From CAZDET01 sp964504335 (GTDB lineage: Bacteria > Bacteroidota > Bacteroidia > Chitinophagales > Saprospiraceae), in the NCBI GenBank assembly GCA_964504335.1, contig CAZDET010000020.1, forward strand, positions 13,063 through 77,062: 64,000 nucleotides of DNA, in the 5' to 3' direction. The number at the start of each line of letters is the position of its first letter. Position 1 is the first letter of the stretch. The translations under genes and the position numbers were made by a program. Under the pieces are notes generated by a model. It had not been told where the DNA came from and did no database searches. It saw only the letters and a list, made by a program, of their open reading frames with translations. Below are positions 1-10,094 of the stretch, in pieces.

Positions 1-3000
1 AACCCACTGAGAATACAATCGGCTCCCGACGGGGTGTAGGGTTGAATGTGCGGGCAGTCAACGGGTTCGGTAGCAGTGGCCGGTTGCGGTTTGGTGCCGC
101 AGATCTTGAAGGCGTCGACGGCGATCAGCAGCCGTTCATCACCATCTACTAGTCGGCGGTATCGATCCAGGTAGGCGCGGGCATCTTCCTTTACGCGGTC
201 GCGTTCGGCTTCCGTATCGTACCAAAATGGATGTTCGGCAACGATGGCTTGCCCTTGATCGCCGGAGACTTCAGCCAGCCATGAAAAGCCTTCCTCGCTC
301 TCCAGGTCTTCCCATGGGCCCAAGTTATCGATGAAGCGCCGCAGCGATTCTTTAGCCGCAATCTGGCTGCTTTCCTCCGGTAACGTCTGCCGGAAAAGAG
401 GCGCACAAGTACCCGTGCAATTTTCCCAGTAGATAGTAAACTGCCAGGCTCCGGCCAATTCTTTAATGAGGAATGGATGGCGGTTGGTTGCGATATGCTC
501 GATGAGCGATTTCTGGTAGGCCGCCATCTCTTCAGTGGGGTAGTAGCGGGGATGGTAAGCCCGCTTGTATTCATCCTCCCAGACGTCGAAACTCGACAGG
601 CAGTCGTCTCCAAAGGGGCGCTCGCGATAATTGGCTGCTTCGGCGGCCAATGGAGTAAAATGTAGAAAGGCACATGCTGCCTCCTCCTGGCTGGGATAGC
701 GATCCAGGCCAATGAGTGCTTCGGCGCTATCAAACAGCAGCACGAAATAAAAGCCTCCGTCTTCTCGATCAATCGATAGGGTCGGGTCTTCTTCCGACAA
801 ACAGGTCAGGAAGGATTTGCGGGCTGCCCGGGCGGAATCCTGATCGGGAAATGAGGCGGAATGGGCCAAAACCAGACCATCCCCCCGCCGCAGCATCCAA
901 AACCACCCGCCGGACTCGTCCACTTCCAGCCGGTATTGCGTCTTATTTTCGGCGTCGGATCGCACTTCTTCCCAGGCCGCACGAGCCGTTTCTTCGTCTT
1001 TAAAGGCATGCAGCCCGCACAGCTCGAATTCCGGATCGCCGGCTACCACCCGCCAGGTGAAGCGGGGCGGATCCTGGCGGATTTGATAATCCAGTTGTCG
1101 TTCAGACATGAATTGGGCGACCTCTCCGAGAGCCAGGTCACGGTCCAGGACCTTATCGTATCCCCGGGGGTGGAGGCCGAATTCTCGTTCGTCTGTGGCC
1201 ACCTTAAAGCTAAACCGTCCTTCACCAAAGCTGCCGGCCGTCTCTACGTAGTGGTCGGTAATCCGAGCGGCGTCGATCAGTTCCAGCCCGTCGCGGCAAG
1301 CCTCGGCATAGGTTGTGGCCGCCTCGTCAGTCTGAAGGTAAACCGAGGTTTCGTTGGCATCCAGCGCCTGGAAAAAATACCCCCCTCCCTGGGAGGATAA
1401 GCGGGCCATAATACCCATACTGTTTGGGAGGAGTCCATTTAAGTATCCCTTTATCTGGTCGCGTGCAGCCTTCCGACCGACATTGGAATTGAATATCTCC
1501 GGATACCTGCTTACGATAGCGTCCGGATCACTGAGTTTTCCAGTAGTACTGATCTTGATCCCGTACCCCTTGGCGGGGCTGTTGGGAGAATTGAATAGTT
1601 GTACCGAACTGCCGTGCAGATAGTCGAGCGTGGCAAGCGCTGCCTTTTCCGCCTTGGCAAAGGAGTCGTAAACCTGCTCGTTGATAAATAGGCAGTCGGG
1701 GGTTTCACTGTCCGTTACCCGATTGGTTGCTTGAATTTGGAATCCGAATCCTTTGGTCGATTCGGTTACTACTGCCGTTAGGCCCAGCGGTTCGGTGAAG
1801 TAATCCTTCAGGCACACCAGATGACTGGCCCGACTATCCGGATCGGGGAAGGTCCGCATGCCGTAGGCCAGGGGTTTCCCGTTCGCATCCAGCAGTTGAT
1901 AGCCGTAGGTACTTTCCGCCGGGCAGTCTACAGGGCTAAAGGAATCGGGCTGCGTCAGGAGTTCCAGCAGTTCTTCGGCGGCGGAGCAGGCGGCTGCATC
2001 ACTTTGGTAGGCGACCGCCGTACGGAGCAGGGTGCGATGGCGGTGATCCCGCAGCTCCAGATAGACCGCCTGATCACGTAGTTGTACCGAAAAGGGGTTG
2101 AGGTTGCGGCGGCGCCAATCGTCGATGCCCATCAGGTGGCTGACGCGTGTTTCCAGGCCGGAAAGGTTGGCGGAGGAATCCCACAATTCTTCGGTGTCGG
2201 TATAATCAAAGCCCCGGCCCCGGTTGCGGCTGATGGTTGGATAATTGGCCAGGAAGCGCTCCTTGTCGCGGATGATGGTAGCGGGATCGGCACTGCCCTG
2301 ATTGAGGGCGAACATGAGCAGCACGTAATCCGTAAACTGCTCGCCGAAGCGCGCCAGCAGGTGGTTGAGAAACTGGTCGCGTCGCCGATAGAACAGCTCG
2401 GGCGATTCGACGATTTCCTGGAGAAAATCGCCGTAGCTGGCCGGATCGTCCTTGATGTAGAAACGATAACATCGATTTGCCGGCCGGTTTTCACGCTCGT
2501 AATTATCGGCGATAATCCCCTGGAAAAGGAGGCGTTGGAGCACGCTCTCACCGTCGGCACGCGCATTTTCGGCTACCTGAAAATGTCGTATGCCCTCCAG
2601 CCATACTTCGCCACGGGTGTCGAGGAAGACGAATCGATAGCCGCTATCGGAGGCTCGCACATCGAGCTGGTCGCGGAAATCCCGCAGGCTGGTAATGCGC
2701 AACTGTGCAATGGCCCCTTCGATCGCCTGATCCCGGGCGGCCGGGTGGTCGTAGACGCGACCGGATCGCACCAGGCGTTCTACGCTACCGGTGGTCGATT
2801 CGGGGCGGAAAAAGCGCGCCAATTTGGCGATCTGTGGCGCATTATCCACTACCTGACTGTAGTAGGTGCGACCATCGTCGTTGCTATCCGACCGCAGGGC
2901 GAATAGCTGCCGTACATGGGCCAACTGCGCCAGGTAATCCGCAAGCAGTTGGTCGAAGAAACTCAGGTAGCCCTGCAGTTGGAGTGCCTGCGCCTTGCGC

Positions 3001-4358
3001 GCCGGCGAAGCATCACCGGACAAATCGCCGGGGCCGATACCGTATACGGTCGGAAATTCATGCTGGACGGAGTAGTAGCTACCCAGATCTTTGCGGTGCC
3101 GCCCGTAGGGTACAGCCGAATCGAGCTTAGAGCGTTGGTATTTCGTCTTTTGGTAGTCGGCCAGCCGTTTGCGGAAACGAGCCAGTACACCGGCCGGATC
3201 TCCTGCCTGAAGCCGAATGACGCCCTTGTAGAATTTGAAGCTGGAGCGATCCGGAGCAAATACGGGACGGTGGCCAGCCGTAAGGGGTAAGCGCCATTCT
3301 TCTCCTTCTATCTGGATCTGATCACCGCGGTAGCTACTGAGGCTGAGGCTGCGAATGGCGCGTACGCCCTCCACGTTCATGATAACGCGGTAATAATCGG
3401 AGGCGAAAAACTCCGTGGCCCGCTCGGTGCCGCGCAGTTGTTCCTCCTCGACAAAGCCGTGGCTGAACTTACCGGCTGCGGCCTGTTGGGTGATGTAGGA
3501 TGGCGTGTACGGACGACCGCGATAGATTTGCTCAATAGGATGACCGCGCTCCAGCATTTCGGCCAGGGAGTAGAACTGGAGCCGGGGCGTGATGAAGTTT
3601 TCCAGTGCTTCATAAATCAATCCCAGCACTTCATCCGGTTGGGCGGTAGGTTCCAATTCCAGATCGGCACAAAGGCCGATTTCTTCATCTCGCAATACTT
3701 CAACCGATAGGAAATCCTCACAAAGATTGCGGTGCCGGTGCAACCGGCGGTGCACTTCTGCCAGAATAGCGCTCAGATCGGCTTCATCGTCGGCGCAGGG
3801 CAGTGCATCGATCGCTGCGGTCGTTTCCAGATCGAGGAAAACCCGGTAAAGGCCATTGAGCTTTACCTCGTTGTGGGGGAAGGGCTCTGGTTCCTTATTA
3901 CTGATGCACTGAATGATCGGGACGGAAGCCTGCGGATCGGTGGTTCGTAGACTATCGGGGGCACAATCGTGAAACAGGGGAACTTCCTGCTCGCCTGCGG
4001 GCTCGATCCAGGCGTTGCGCACACCGGCAATATCCACTAGCATCTTGCGGTAATCCAGAATGGTTAGCGGATTATTCGTCAGGATTTCCTCAGGGGTGAA
4101 GAAGTTGCTTTCGCTCTCGGTTCCCGGCGTGGGAGCCAGAAGTTCGGGTACCTCGAGGCTGGTGCGATACCCCAAATCGGTGAGCGCATAGCAGAGGACT
4201 TCCAGAATCGTGATGCCCGGATCGTGCGTGTTGTGATCCGTCCATAGGTCGCCCGACAGCTGTGCAATGTACTCCACACCGAGGCGCCGCAGCTCCTCGA
4301 AATCGGGGAAGCCGGCGAAACGGGCGTCATTCTGGCGGATAGTCAATGCCTTGCGCAT
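1..4358 (-). CDS. eCIS baseplate protein (Afp11-like), C-terminus beyond window edge
   Basis: The frame is open from the ATG at 4358 to the left edge, giving at least 1452 residues with no stop, so the gene is partial. The N-terminus reads LWTDHNTHDPGITILEVL, and the HDPGIT-ILE signature is typical of large baseplate wedge proteins of contractile injection systems (Afp11/Pvc11 type). The protein should build the baseplate hub or wedge at the puncturing end. The second half, roughly residues 800 to 1400, is a tandem array of about 40- to 60-residue modules with aromatic-hydrophobic beta strands, for example YGYQLLDANGKPLAYG and FYFVLLFDSAEALIG; these resemble the YegP/DUF1508 fold. It is the last operon gene visible and lies 53 bases after the fibre gene. 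The baseplate call is firm; the repeat assignment is by eye only. Confidence 0.85.
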   Translation of the reverse strand, partial: MRKALTIRQNDARFAGFPDFEELRRLGVEYIAQLSGDLWTDHNTHDPGITILEVLCYALTDLGYRTSLEVPELLAPTPGTESESNFFTPEEILTNNPLTILDYRKMLVDIAGVRNAWIEPAGEQEVPLFHDCAPDSLRTTDPQASVPIIQCISNKEPEPFPHNEVKLNGLYRVFLDLETTAAIDALPCADDEADLSAILAEVHRRLHRHRNLCEDFLSVEVLRDEEIGLCADLELEPTAQPDEVLGLIYEALENFITPRLQFYSLAEMLERGHPIEQIYRGRPYTPSYITQQAAAGKFSHGFVEEEQLRGTERATEFFASDYYRVIMNVEGVRAIRSLSLSSYRGDQIQIEGEEWRLPLTAGHRPVFAPDRSSFKFYKGVIRLQAGDPAGVLARFRKRLADYQKTKYQRSKLDSAVPYGRHRKDLGSYYSVQHEFPTVYGIGPGDLSGDASPARKAQALQLQGYLSFFDQLLADYLAQLAHVRQLFALRSDSNDDGRTYYSQVVDNAPQIAKLARFFRPESTTGSVERLVRSGRVYDHPAARDQAIEGAIAQLRITSLRDFRDQLDVRASDSGYRFVFLDTRGEVWLEGIRHFQVAENARADGESVLQRLLFQGIIADNYERENRPANRCYRFYIKDDPASYGDFLQEIVESPELFYRRRDQFLNHLLARFGEQFTDYVLLMFALNQGSADPATIIRDKERFLANYPTISRNRGRGFDYTDTEELWDSSANLSGLETRVSHLMGIDDWRRRNLNPFSVQLRDQAVYLELRDHRHRTLLRTAVAYQSDAAACSAAEELLELLTQPDSFSPVDCPAESTYGYQLLDANGKPLAYGMRTFPDPDSRASHLVCLKDYFTEPLGLTAVVTESTKGFGFQIQATNRVTDSETPDCLFINEQVYDSFAKAEKAALATLDYLHGSSVQLFNSPNSPAKGYGIKISTTGKLSDPDAIVSRYPEIFNSNVGRKAARDQIKGYLNGLLPNSMGIMARLSSQGGGYFFQALDANETSVYLQTDEAATTYAEACRDGLELIDAARITDHYVETAGSFGEGRFSFKVATDEREFGLHPRGYDKVLDRDLALGEVAQFMSERQLDYQIRQDPPRFTWRVVAGDPEFELCGLHAFKDEETARAAWEEVRSDAENKTQYRLEVDESGGWFWMLRRGDGLVLAHSASFPDQDSARAARKSFLTCLSEEDPTLSIDREDGGFYFVLLFDSAEALIGLDRYPSQEEAACAFLHFTPLAAEAANYRERPFGDDCLSSFDVWEDEYKRAYHPRYYPTEEMAAYQKSLIEHIATNRHPFLIKELAGAWQFTIYWENCTGTCAPLFRQTLPEESSQIAAKESLRRFIDNLGPWEDLESEEGFSWLAEVSGDQGQAIVAEHPFWYDTEAERDRVKEDARAYLDRYRRLVDGDERLLIAVDAFKICGTKPQPATATEPVDCPHIQPYTPSGADCILSG
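180..1950 (-). repeat. Tandem YegP-like modules inside the baseplate protein
   Basis: Reading the minus frame, at least six or seven related segments follow each other: YGYQLLDANGKPLAYG, YFFQALDANETSVYL, FSFKVATDEREFGL, FTWRVVAGDPEFEL, WFWMLRRGDGLVLA, FYFVLLFDSAEALI and FSWLAEVSGDQGQAIV. Each is followed by a charged helix with many Ala and Glu residues. The pattern strand - turn with D/G - strand - helix is like YegP (DUF1508) modules. They are diverged at the DNA level. Boundaries are approximate. Confidence 0.6.
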
Positions 4359-4411
4359 CGGTACATACAGGTTTAACGGTGAAGGAACCAGACAAACGTA
4401 GACGGGCAGTA

Positions 4412-6154
4412 CTAGCTGGCCGTGTCGGGGTTACCCGACTGCTCTTCGAGGTCGCAGATGCGTTGCTCCAGTTCCTTGATCAATACTTGCTGCTCCTTGA
4501 TGGCCTGCACTAGCACGGCCGTCAGGTTGCCATAAGCGACTGATTTAATACTTCCGGTCTTTTTGACCAATTGCGGGAAGCACTCAAAAACGTTTTGGGC
4601 GTTGAATCCGAATTGCTCGGCGTCGTCCGCGACGTTCACTTCCGGCTTCCACTTGAATTTGATGGGGTGTAGCTTTTCCAATCGGGAAAGGACCTCTTCC
4701 TCGCTCAGGTCGCCCGTCTTGTTGAGCCATGCCCCGTCAGTAGACAGGTAGGCGGTCAGGGAGCGCACCTCTCCGTTGACGTCGAGGTCGTAGTCCTGTG
4801 GGGTATCCGGAGTTTGCAACCCCAGTTTCCCTTCCGGACTGAGAAAGGCGATCTTATCGCCCTGATTGATGTTCACTTCGCTGTCGTGCTGGCCGTGCGG
4901 CATTCCCTTTTTGAACAGGAAGCCCTGCGGCGCGTCGGTAACGAAGGTGCCGAAATCATCGTCTACGCCGGTGGCCAGATACGTGACCGGCATTTGCGGA
5001 TTGGGCCGCTGGTTGATGGCGCTGATGCACACATTGTCCTGGCTGAAGTCGACGCGCACCGCCCCGGATTTGTTGTCGGTTACTTCCAGGAGGGATCGGG
5101 GCGTCTCGGTGCCAATGCCGGTCTTGCCATCTGCCAGGACGGTAAGATTGACTCGGCCCTGCCCCATATTTTCTTGGAGGTTGGCGATGTCGCCACCTTG
5201 TACCAGGCGGAATCCTCCGGCGGCATTGGTGTGCCAGTAGGCTACTTCCTGATTTACCCCGGCCAGCGAGAAGTAGCCGTTGCCCATCGACTGGATATCC
5301 AGCATTAGCAGAGCGGCGTCGGTTCCGGTGGCAAAGGGGTTTAGCATCACGCGGCCCCGGTCGGGGCTGATCGCGTCTAACGAGGCCTCGGGGTCTTCGT
5401 GGCCGATCCCGATGACCGGGCGATTGACCGTATCGGAAGCGATGAGCATCAATACCGGCAGCTCGGTTTTATCGTCCGCTTTGGAAGTGCCTTTTTGTTT
5501 GAGGGCTTCTCCGGAAGTTGACGGTGGTGCTTCGCGGAAGAAGGCGTAGCCGATCGTATCCGTTGTCCATTCCAGCCGGCGATCGAGGGCCATTTCCGCC
5601 GCTCGGTCGCTGCCATTTCCGCCGCCGGCGAAGTGCAGTAAAGAAATGGCCGGGCGGTCGCCTTCGGCTTGAGGTTCTACCCGTATGGACCCACTCTCGC
5701 CCGCAATTTCTAATTTGCTCTGCGGGCTGTCCGTCCCAATGCCGATTCGCGCCTTTACATTGTATACAGTCGTTACTTCACCGGTTTGCTCGTCCTCGAT
5801 GATCACCCAGTCCTTATCGTCCATTTCCAGCTCTAGCAGGCACCAGCGCTTGTCGGTGTCGGGGGGCTCGGTAGAACAGATACAGCTCTCTTCCTTATCG
5901 GTGGTATCCTGAGGTGTTTCGTCCCCTTCCGGCGGGCACGGCTCCGGTTCTTCTTCCAAGCGAAGTTGATAAAGCCCTTTGCCATATAGCACTACGTCGC
6001 CGTTACAGTATTTAGCGCCGGGGCGCCAGCAACCGAAGAAGCGGTCATCCTTTCGGTTCAGGCTCGAGTCGATTAAATCGCGAAAATCGCTTTCCGCAGG
6101 GATATAGCCTTTGCGAAACAGTTGATAAAGGGCGGCTCTGCTTTTAACGGACAT
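4412..6154 (-). CDS. eCIS tail fibre with C-terminal S74-type intramolecular chaperone
   Basis: This is a 580-residue protein with no signal peptide. The middle contains several short VKARIGIGTDSPQSKLEI-like segments (GIGTDSP, GIGTETP, GLQTPDTP), typical of trimeric beta-helical fibre shafts. The last ~110 residues look like a peptidase S74 intramolecular chaperone: a LHPIKFKWKP segment, then EQFGFNAQNV, then a C-terminal coiled coil (AIKEQQVLIKELEQ). In this family the chaperone directs trimerisation and is then cleaved off. The gene sits between two baseplate genes of the injection-system operon, so it is best read as the receptor-binding fibre (Afp13 role). The target cell cannot be told from sequence. 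Confidence 0.8.
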   Translation of the reverse strand: MSVKSRAALYQLFRKGYIPAESDFRDLIDSSLNRKDDRFFGCWRPGAKYCNGDVVLYGKGLYQLRLEEEPEPCPPEGDETPQDTTDKEESCICSTEPPDTDKRWCLLELEMDDKDWVIIEDEQTGEVTTVYNVKARIGIGTDSPQSKLEIAGESGSIRVEPQAEGDRPAISLLHFAGGGNGSDRAAEMALDRRLEWTTDTIGYAFFREAPPSTSGEALKQKGTSKADDKTELPVLMLIASDTVNRPVIGIGHEDPEASLDAISPDRGRVMLNPFATGTDAALLMLDIQSMGNGYFSLAGVNQEVAYWHTNAAGGFRLVQGGDIANLQENMGQGRVNLTVLADGKTGIGTETPRSLLEVTDNKSGAVRVDFSQDNVCISAINQRPNPQMPVTYLATGVDDDFGTFVTDAPQGFLFKKGMPHGQHDSEVNINQGDKIAFLSPEGKLGLQTPDTPQDYDLDVNGEVRSLTAYLSTDGAWLNKTGDLSEEEVLSRLEKLHPIKFKWKPEVNVADDAEQFGFNAQNVFECFPQLVKKTGSIKSVAYGNLTAVLVQAIKEQQVLIKELEQRICDLEEQSGNPDTAS

Positions 6155-6170
6155 GGTTTTCAGGTTTTCG

Positions 6171-9100
6171 CTAATTCAAAATTTTGAAATCATAACCGAT
6201 ACCGGTTTTGGGCCTCAGGGCGTCTGCGGCATCGGATTCGTCGAGGAAAAGGTGGTGATCTTGGTCGGTCGTCAGTACGGTGCGCGCGCGCCGGGCTTCG
6301 ATGCGTTCGCGCTCCAGCATAAGTGGGTCTACGACATCTATCAGCGACAGCTCCAGCACGTGTGCTACGTAGGGCAATTCTTCCACAAAATGCAGTACAC
6401 TCGAATAGTACACCCCGCCCCCGAAGGTGATATCTGCACCGGGATCTGCTCCCGACCAGGGGGCCAGGTAGGTGCGCAAGTCTTGTTGCAGTTGCTCCCG
6501 GTAAAAAGTCGGACTCTTCCCTTCGCGAAAGCGCACCGTGGCTTTCACCCTAACGGGCTGGTAAATCGGGTTAAGCACTTCGAGTCGGAGGAAGGGGGAG
6601 GTTCGTTCGGCCAGAAAATCCTTAATGGCCTGTAAATCGGATGCCGGTACCCGGGGTTGGAAAATATCCGGTGCAGGCAGGCGTGTCAAGTCCGGTACAA
6701 CGACCAGGGTAACGAATCCTGGGCTAAGCTCGTAATCCTCCTGCTGCCCCCGGCGGCCCAGCGTATGATTGAGGCATTTGACGCGGTAGATCTGCGGAAA
6801 TTCCGACAGGATCAGGCGTTCGAAATCGTTCAGGGTAATGGCGCGGCCCTTGTGCCGCAGGTGTTCACTGATGCGGCCATAGTAGGCCTGAGGCACCTCG
6901 GGTGCCCGGCCGCCAAAGCCGTTTGCGGGTTGCTCCACGCCCTTAATGCCCGCTACGGGGGCGGCTAGTTTGGCGATGCTGCCTGCGGCCAGCGTCGAAG
7001 CTAATCGCGTAGGGTCGTTTGCCGGGTTGGGCGCGTAAATCACCTCCGCCGCCTGGGTGGCCACCAACTGGGACTCGCAAACGGCAGCAGTCCGTAAATG
7101 GACGCGGGCCTTGATCCAGTGCTTCCCGGAGGGCAAAATGGTGGTTCCCTCCGACGAAATCTTGGTTGGCACTGCGAGCGTGACGATACCGGGCCGGATC
7201 AGGCCCTGCGTAGTATCAGACAACACCTCGGCGTCGGCCCGCAACGGATACCAACTGTTGCCACGCAGGTACTCCCAGCAGACCAGAGCCTTATCGACCG
7301 TCGGGTCGGCCGTTGCCGGGTCCAGATTGAAGTAGAGGTTGAGTAACTCACCAGGGGTATATTGATCCAGGCCTACGTAGAGTGCGCCCTCATCGAGGAA
7401 ACAAGGGAGAAGCGCTGCCGAATCGGTACTGGCTTCCGGGCCGGCTACCCTTTTGTCCAGTACCTGCTCGTAGGTGCGCTCCCAGGGGTGGAGATGGGTT
7501 AGTTGTAGCTCGCCCGTGCCGTAGGTATCAGCCGCCTTATAATCCAGGCGGATGGATTCGAGGAGGGGAGTGTAGGGCGGGTTGGGTGGATCGATCGTCC
7601 CAAATTGTGAAACCAGATCTCCAGCTAGCGAAAGAGCTGTATCACTTAAGTCTTCAGCAGAATTAATAGTGTTTTTTGAAATAATGTTAAAATTGGTATT
7701 AGCAGGATAAGTTGCTGATGAAAAGCGCATTTCATCCAGATGCGTTTCAATTTGAGAGATCTGATTCTGGATTTCGGTGAGATCATCCCCAAATTCTTTG
7801 ACGTCGGGAATACCTAAGGCTGCGGCTAAAAGGACCTGAGCATATTGATCGTGCAAAAAATCCTGGGCTCCTAGTTGCAATCGGAAGAACCCACTCGGTA
7901 AATCCTGGGTATAGCCCTGGGATAGGTCCAGTCCGGGTTCGCCGGCTACCGAGCCGGGAAAGTTGCTGGCCAGTAGGCTGAAGTGGAAGGTATTATTTCC
8001 CGTTTCAGCGGGCGGACAAACCAGCTCCGGGGCACCTTCATTGCCGAACAAGGGAATGGAAGTATTGCTGGATAGGTCGAATTGCTTGTTTCTCAATAGC
8101 GCGACCTGGGCGGTAAAGGCCGCATCTCCAGGTGGGGTAGGGTAGCCGTCGTAATGGCCTGGGAAAGCCGGCTTATCCTTCCAGCGCAGGGTGATATCTA
8201 CCTGCTCCCATTTTTTGCAATACAGCTCCTCGCTGCCGATGTAGAAATTAGAGCTATTCTTTTTGGGCACCGGCCCAAAGGGCATGAAGGGTTTGTTGGC
8301 GTCCAATACAGCCAGGTCGTTTTGGACGACGATCTGGCGTAGGTCGCACACCTTCACGGCCACCTCAATATCGGTAAAGGTTTGGGTCCGCAATGCGTAG
8401 TAACAGGATACAGTTTCCGATACTGTTTCCACCGCTGGCTGCCCCTCTTCGTTTTCCTGGATGACCTCCTTATCCTTGTTCAGTACGGCCTGCTCATAGT
8501 CGAATTCGGCTTTGAGCATCGGTTGGGTATGGCCGAAATGGGCCAGACCGAGTTTTTCTGCCTCTGCGGGATACACCACTGGTGGGAAATCGTTGGGCAG
8601 GTTGATGGAAGCGATCAATTGGCTGCCTTGCAATTCCCAATTTGGTGAAGTAGGAACGGGTATCCAGCCCTCTTCAGTTGATAGATAGAGCTTGAAAAGC
8701 GGCACACCCGCGGCCGGGTAGCCGTAATCGGCCAGGCTGGTGTTATCGAGGGTAATGGTGAGGTCAATGGTCCGTTCTCCCTCGCGCAATACGAGGACCT
8801 TTCCCGAGATCAGCCATCCGAGGCGGGCGGTCGGATAAGCGACCGGCCCCGGCTCACCGGTTACGGGATCGACGGCACGGTGTTGGGCGGCACCTACTGT
8901 CGGCCAGGTTGGGGTATCGCCTTTGGGGAAAGGACCGCCCTGCCCGTCGGCAGAATTGGCTATGGGAGCAGCATGGACCCCGTAGAGGCGATCGGGGGCC
9001 AGGCTGCCGGTGTCGCCTTGATCGATGAACAGGGACCGCAGCTCACCCACCTTGGTTGGAGAGACAATATGATCTTCCGGTAGTTCGAAAAAGACTTCTT

Positions 9101-10094
9101 CGCCACCGGCATCCGGGCCGGCCTTGAAGCGGGTGCCTTTTTCTACACGGACTGCCTCCTGCACCTGCTTGCCGAGTTCAAATACCAGGTGGGCTCGGTC
9201 AACCCGCTCGGGGAGTTCGGCCAGCTGTAGGGTGCGGCGGTAGAAGAAATCGAGGTGGGAGGTAGACAGTTGATTCAGGCTGCCCTGGAGTTTGCGAAAC
9301 AGCAATAAGAAAGAAAACATCAACCCCAAATGGGCGGGATGGTCGGCGAGGTCGGCAGCAAGCAAGCTGCGTTCGAGTTTCTCTTCCTGTTGAGCCGTTT
9401 GGACCACGGCCTCGGTTGCTTTCCACAGTACGCGGTATACTTCTTCCAACAGGTCGCGGGCGGCCAGAACCCGGTGTTTGAGGCTTCCGCGCAGGCGCAA
9501 AATGGAGCGCTCCACACCGAATCGCTGCGCCGGATTGATTCCGAATTGCAGGATCAGGTTATTCAGAGACAGGGTGGGTTGGTAATTCCACTTTCCAGCG
9601 GCATTGGCCAGGCCGATGAGCCGGACCGTCCAGGAGCGCAAATTGGTTTCTACCAGGCCTTCGATCGTCGTACGCAGTCCCGCTTCGTCGTCGCGTAGAT
9701 TGGACTGCCATTGCGCCAGGCGGTCCGTCATTTCGAAGAGTAAATCGAAAAGGCCATTGAGGCTTTCATAGGTCAGGCGGGAGCCGATACTATCTTTGAG
9801 GGCTGTAAACCGGACTTCGATGGCGTTCAGGTCGTGGGCGGCAATGGCGGCATACTGAAAGGGAACGCTGCGGCGGAAGAACGGCTGCCAGTCTCCTTCT
9901 TCGTTGACCGGGTCAGTGCTGAAGTAATTGATCTGGCGGGCGTATTCCTGCCAGAAATGCAAGAGATGGCCCAGGTTGCGGTCGTCCACGGGGGCCTGGT
10001 CCGGATGCAGGGCTGCGTGCTCCCGATCCGGGCGGCTTAGTCCACCTCGCTTGAGGGGATTGCGGTAGGCCTTAGTGAACGATTGATTTTTCAT
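6171..10094 (-). CDS. Large eCIS baseplate protein, baseplate J-like C-terminus (Afp12-like)
   Basis: This 1307-residue protein has no signal peptide. The N-terminal ~300 residues are helical (LLHFWQEYARQINYFS). The C-terminal part holds the pattern seen in baseplate J-like wedge proteins: a GRAITLNDFERLILSEFP segment, then a valine-rich strand VTLVVVPDL, then LEVLNPIYQPVRVKATVRF. It should pair with the other large baseplate protein to form the wedges around the spike. Its start overlaps the stop of the gp25-like gene by four bases (ATGA), and the fibre gene follows 16 bases after its stop. A short AT-rich, lysine- and asparagine-rich stretch near 7640-7800 differs in composition from the rest. 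Function is inferred from family and context. Confidence 0.85.
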   Translation of the reverse strand: MKNQSFTKAYRNPLKRGGLSRPDREHAALHPDQAPVDDRNLGHLLHFWQEYARQINYFSTDPVNEEGDWQPFFRRSVPFQYAAIAAHDLNAIEVRFTALKDSIGSRLTYESLNGLFDLLFEMTDRLAQWQSNLRDDEAGLRTTIEGLVETNLRSWTVRLIGLANAAGKWNYQPTLSLNNLILQFGINPAQRFGVERSILRLRGSLKHRVLAARDLLEEVYRVLWKATEAVVQTAQQEEKLERSLLAADLADHPAHLGLMFSFLLLFRKLQGSLNQLSTSHLDFFYRRTLQLAELPERVDRAHLVFELGKQVQEAVRVEKGTRFKAGPDAGGEEVFFELPEDHIVSPTKVGELRSLFIDQGDTGSLAPDRLYGVHAAPIANSADGQGGPFPKGDTPTWPTVGAAQHRAVDPVTGEPGPVAYPTARLGWLISGKVLVLREGERTIDLTITLDNTSLADYGYPAAGVPLFKLYLSTEEGWIPVPTSPNWELQGSQLIASINLPNDFPPVVYPAEAEKLGLAHFGHTQPMLKAEFDYEQAVLNKDKEVIQENEEGQPAVETVSETVSCYYALRTQTFTDIEVAVKVCDLRQIVVQNDLAVLDANKPFMPFGPVPKKNSSNFYIGSEELYCKKWEQVDITLRWKDKPAFPGHYDGYPTPPGDAAFTAQVALLRNKQFDLSSNTSIPLFGNEGAPELVCPPAETGNNTFHFSLLASNFPGSVAGEPGLDLSQGYTQDLPSGFFRLQLGAQDFLHDQYAQVLLAAALGIPDVKEFGDDLTEIQNQISQIETHLDEMRFSSATYPANTNFNIISKNTINSAEDLSDTALSLAGDLVSQFGTIDPPNPPYTPLLESIRLDYKAADTYGTGELQLTHLHPWERTYEQVLDKRVAGPEASTDSAALLPCFLDEGALYVGLDQYTPGELLNLYFNLDPATADPTVDKALVCWEYLRGNSWYPLRADAEVLSDTTQGLIRPGIVTLAVPTKISSEGTTILPSGKHWIKARVHLRTAAVCESQLVATQAAEVIYAPNPANDPTRLASTLAAGSIAKLAAPVAGIKGVEQPANGFGGRAPEVPQAYYGRISEHLRHKGRAITLNDFERLILSEFPQIYRVKCLNHTLGRRGQQEDYELSPGFVTLVVVPDLTRLPAPDIFQPRVPASDLQAIKDFLAERTSPFLRLEVLNPIYQPVRVKATVRFREGKSPTFYREQLQQDLRTYLAPWSGADPGADITFGGGVYYSSVLHFVEELPYVAHVLELSLIDVVDPLMLERERIEARRARTVLTTDQDHHLFLDESDAADALRPKTGIGYDFKILN

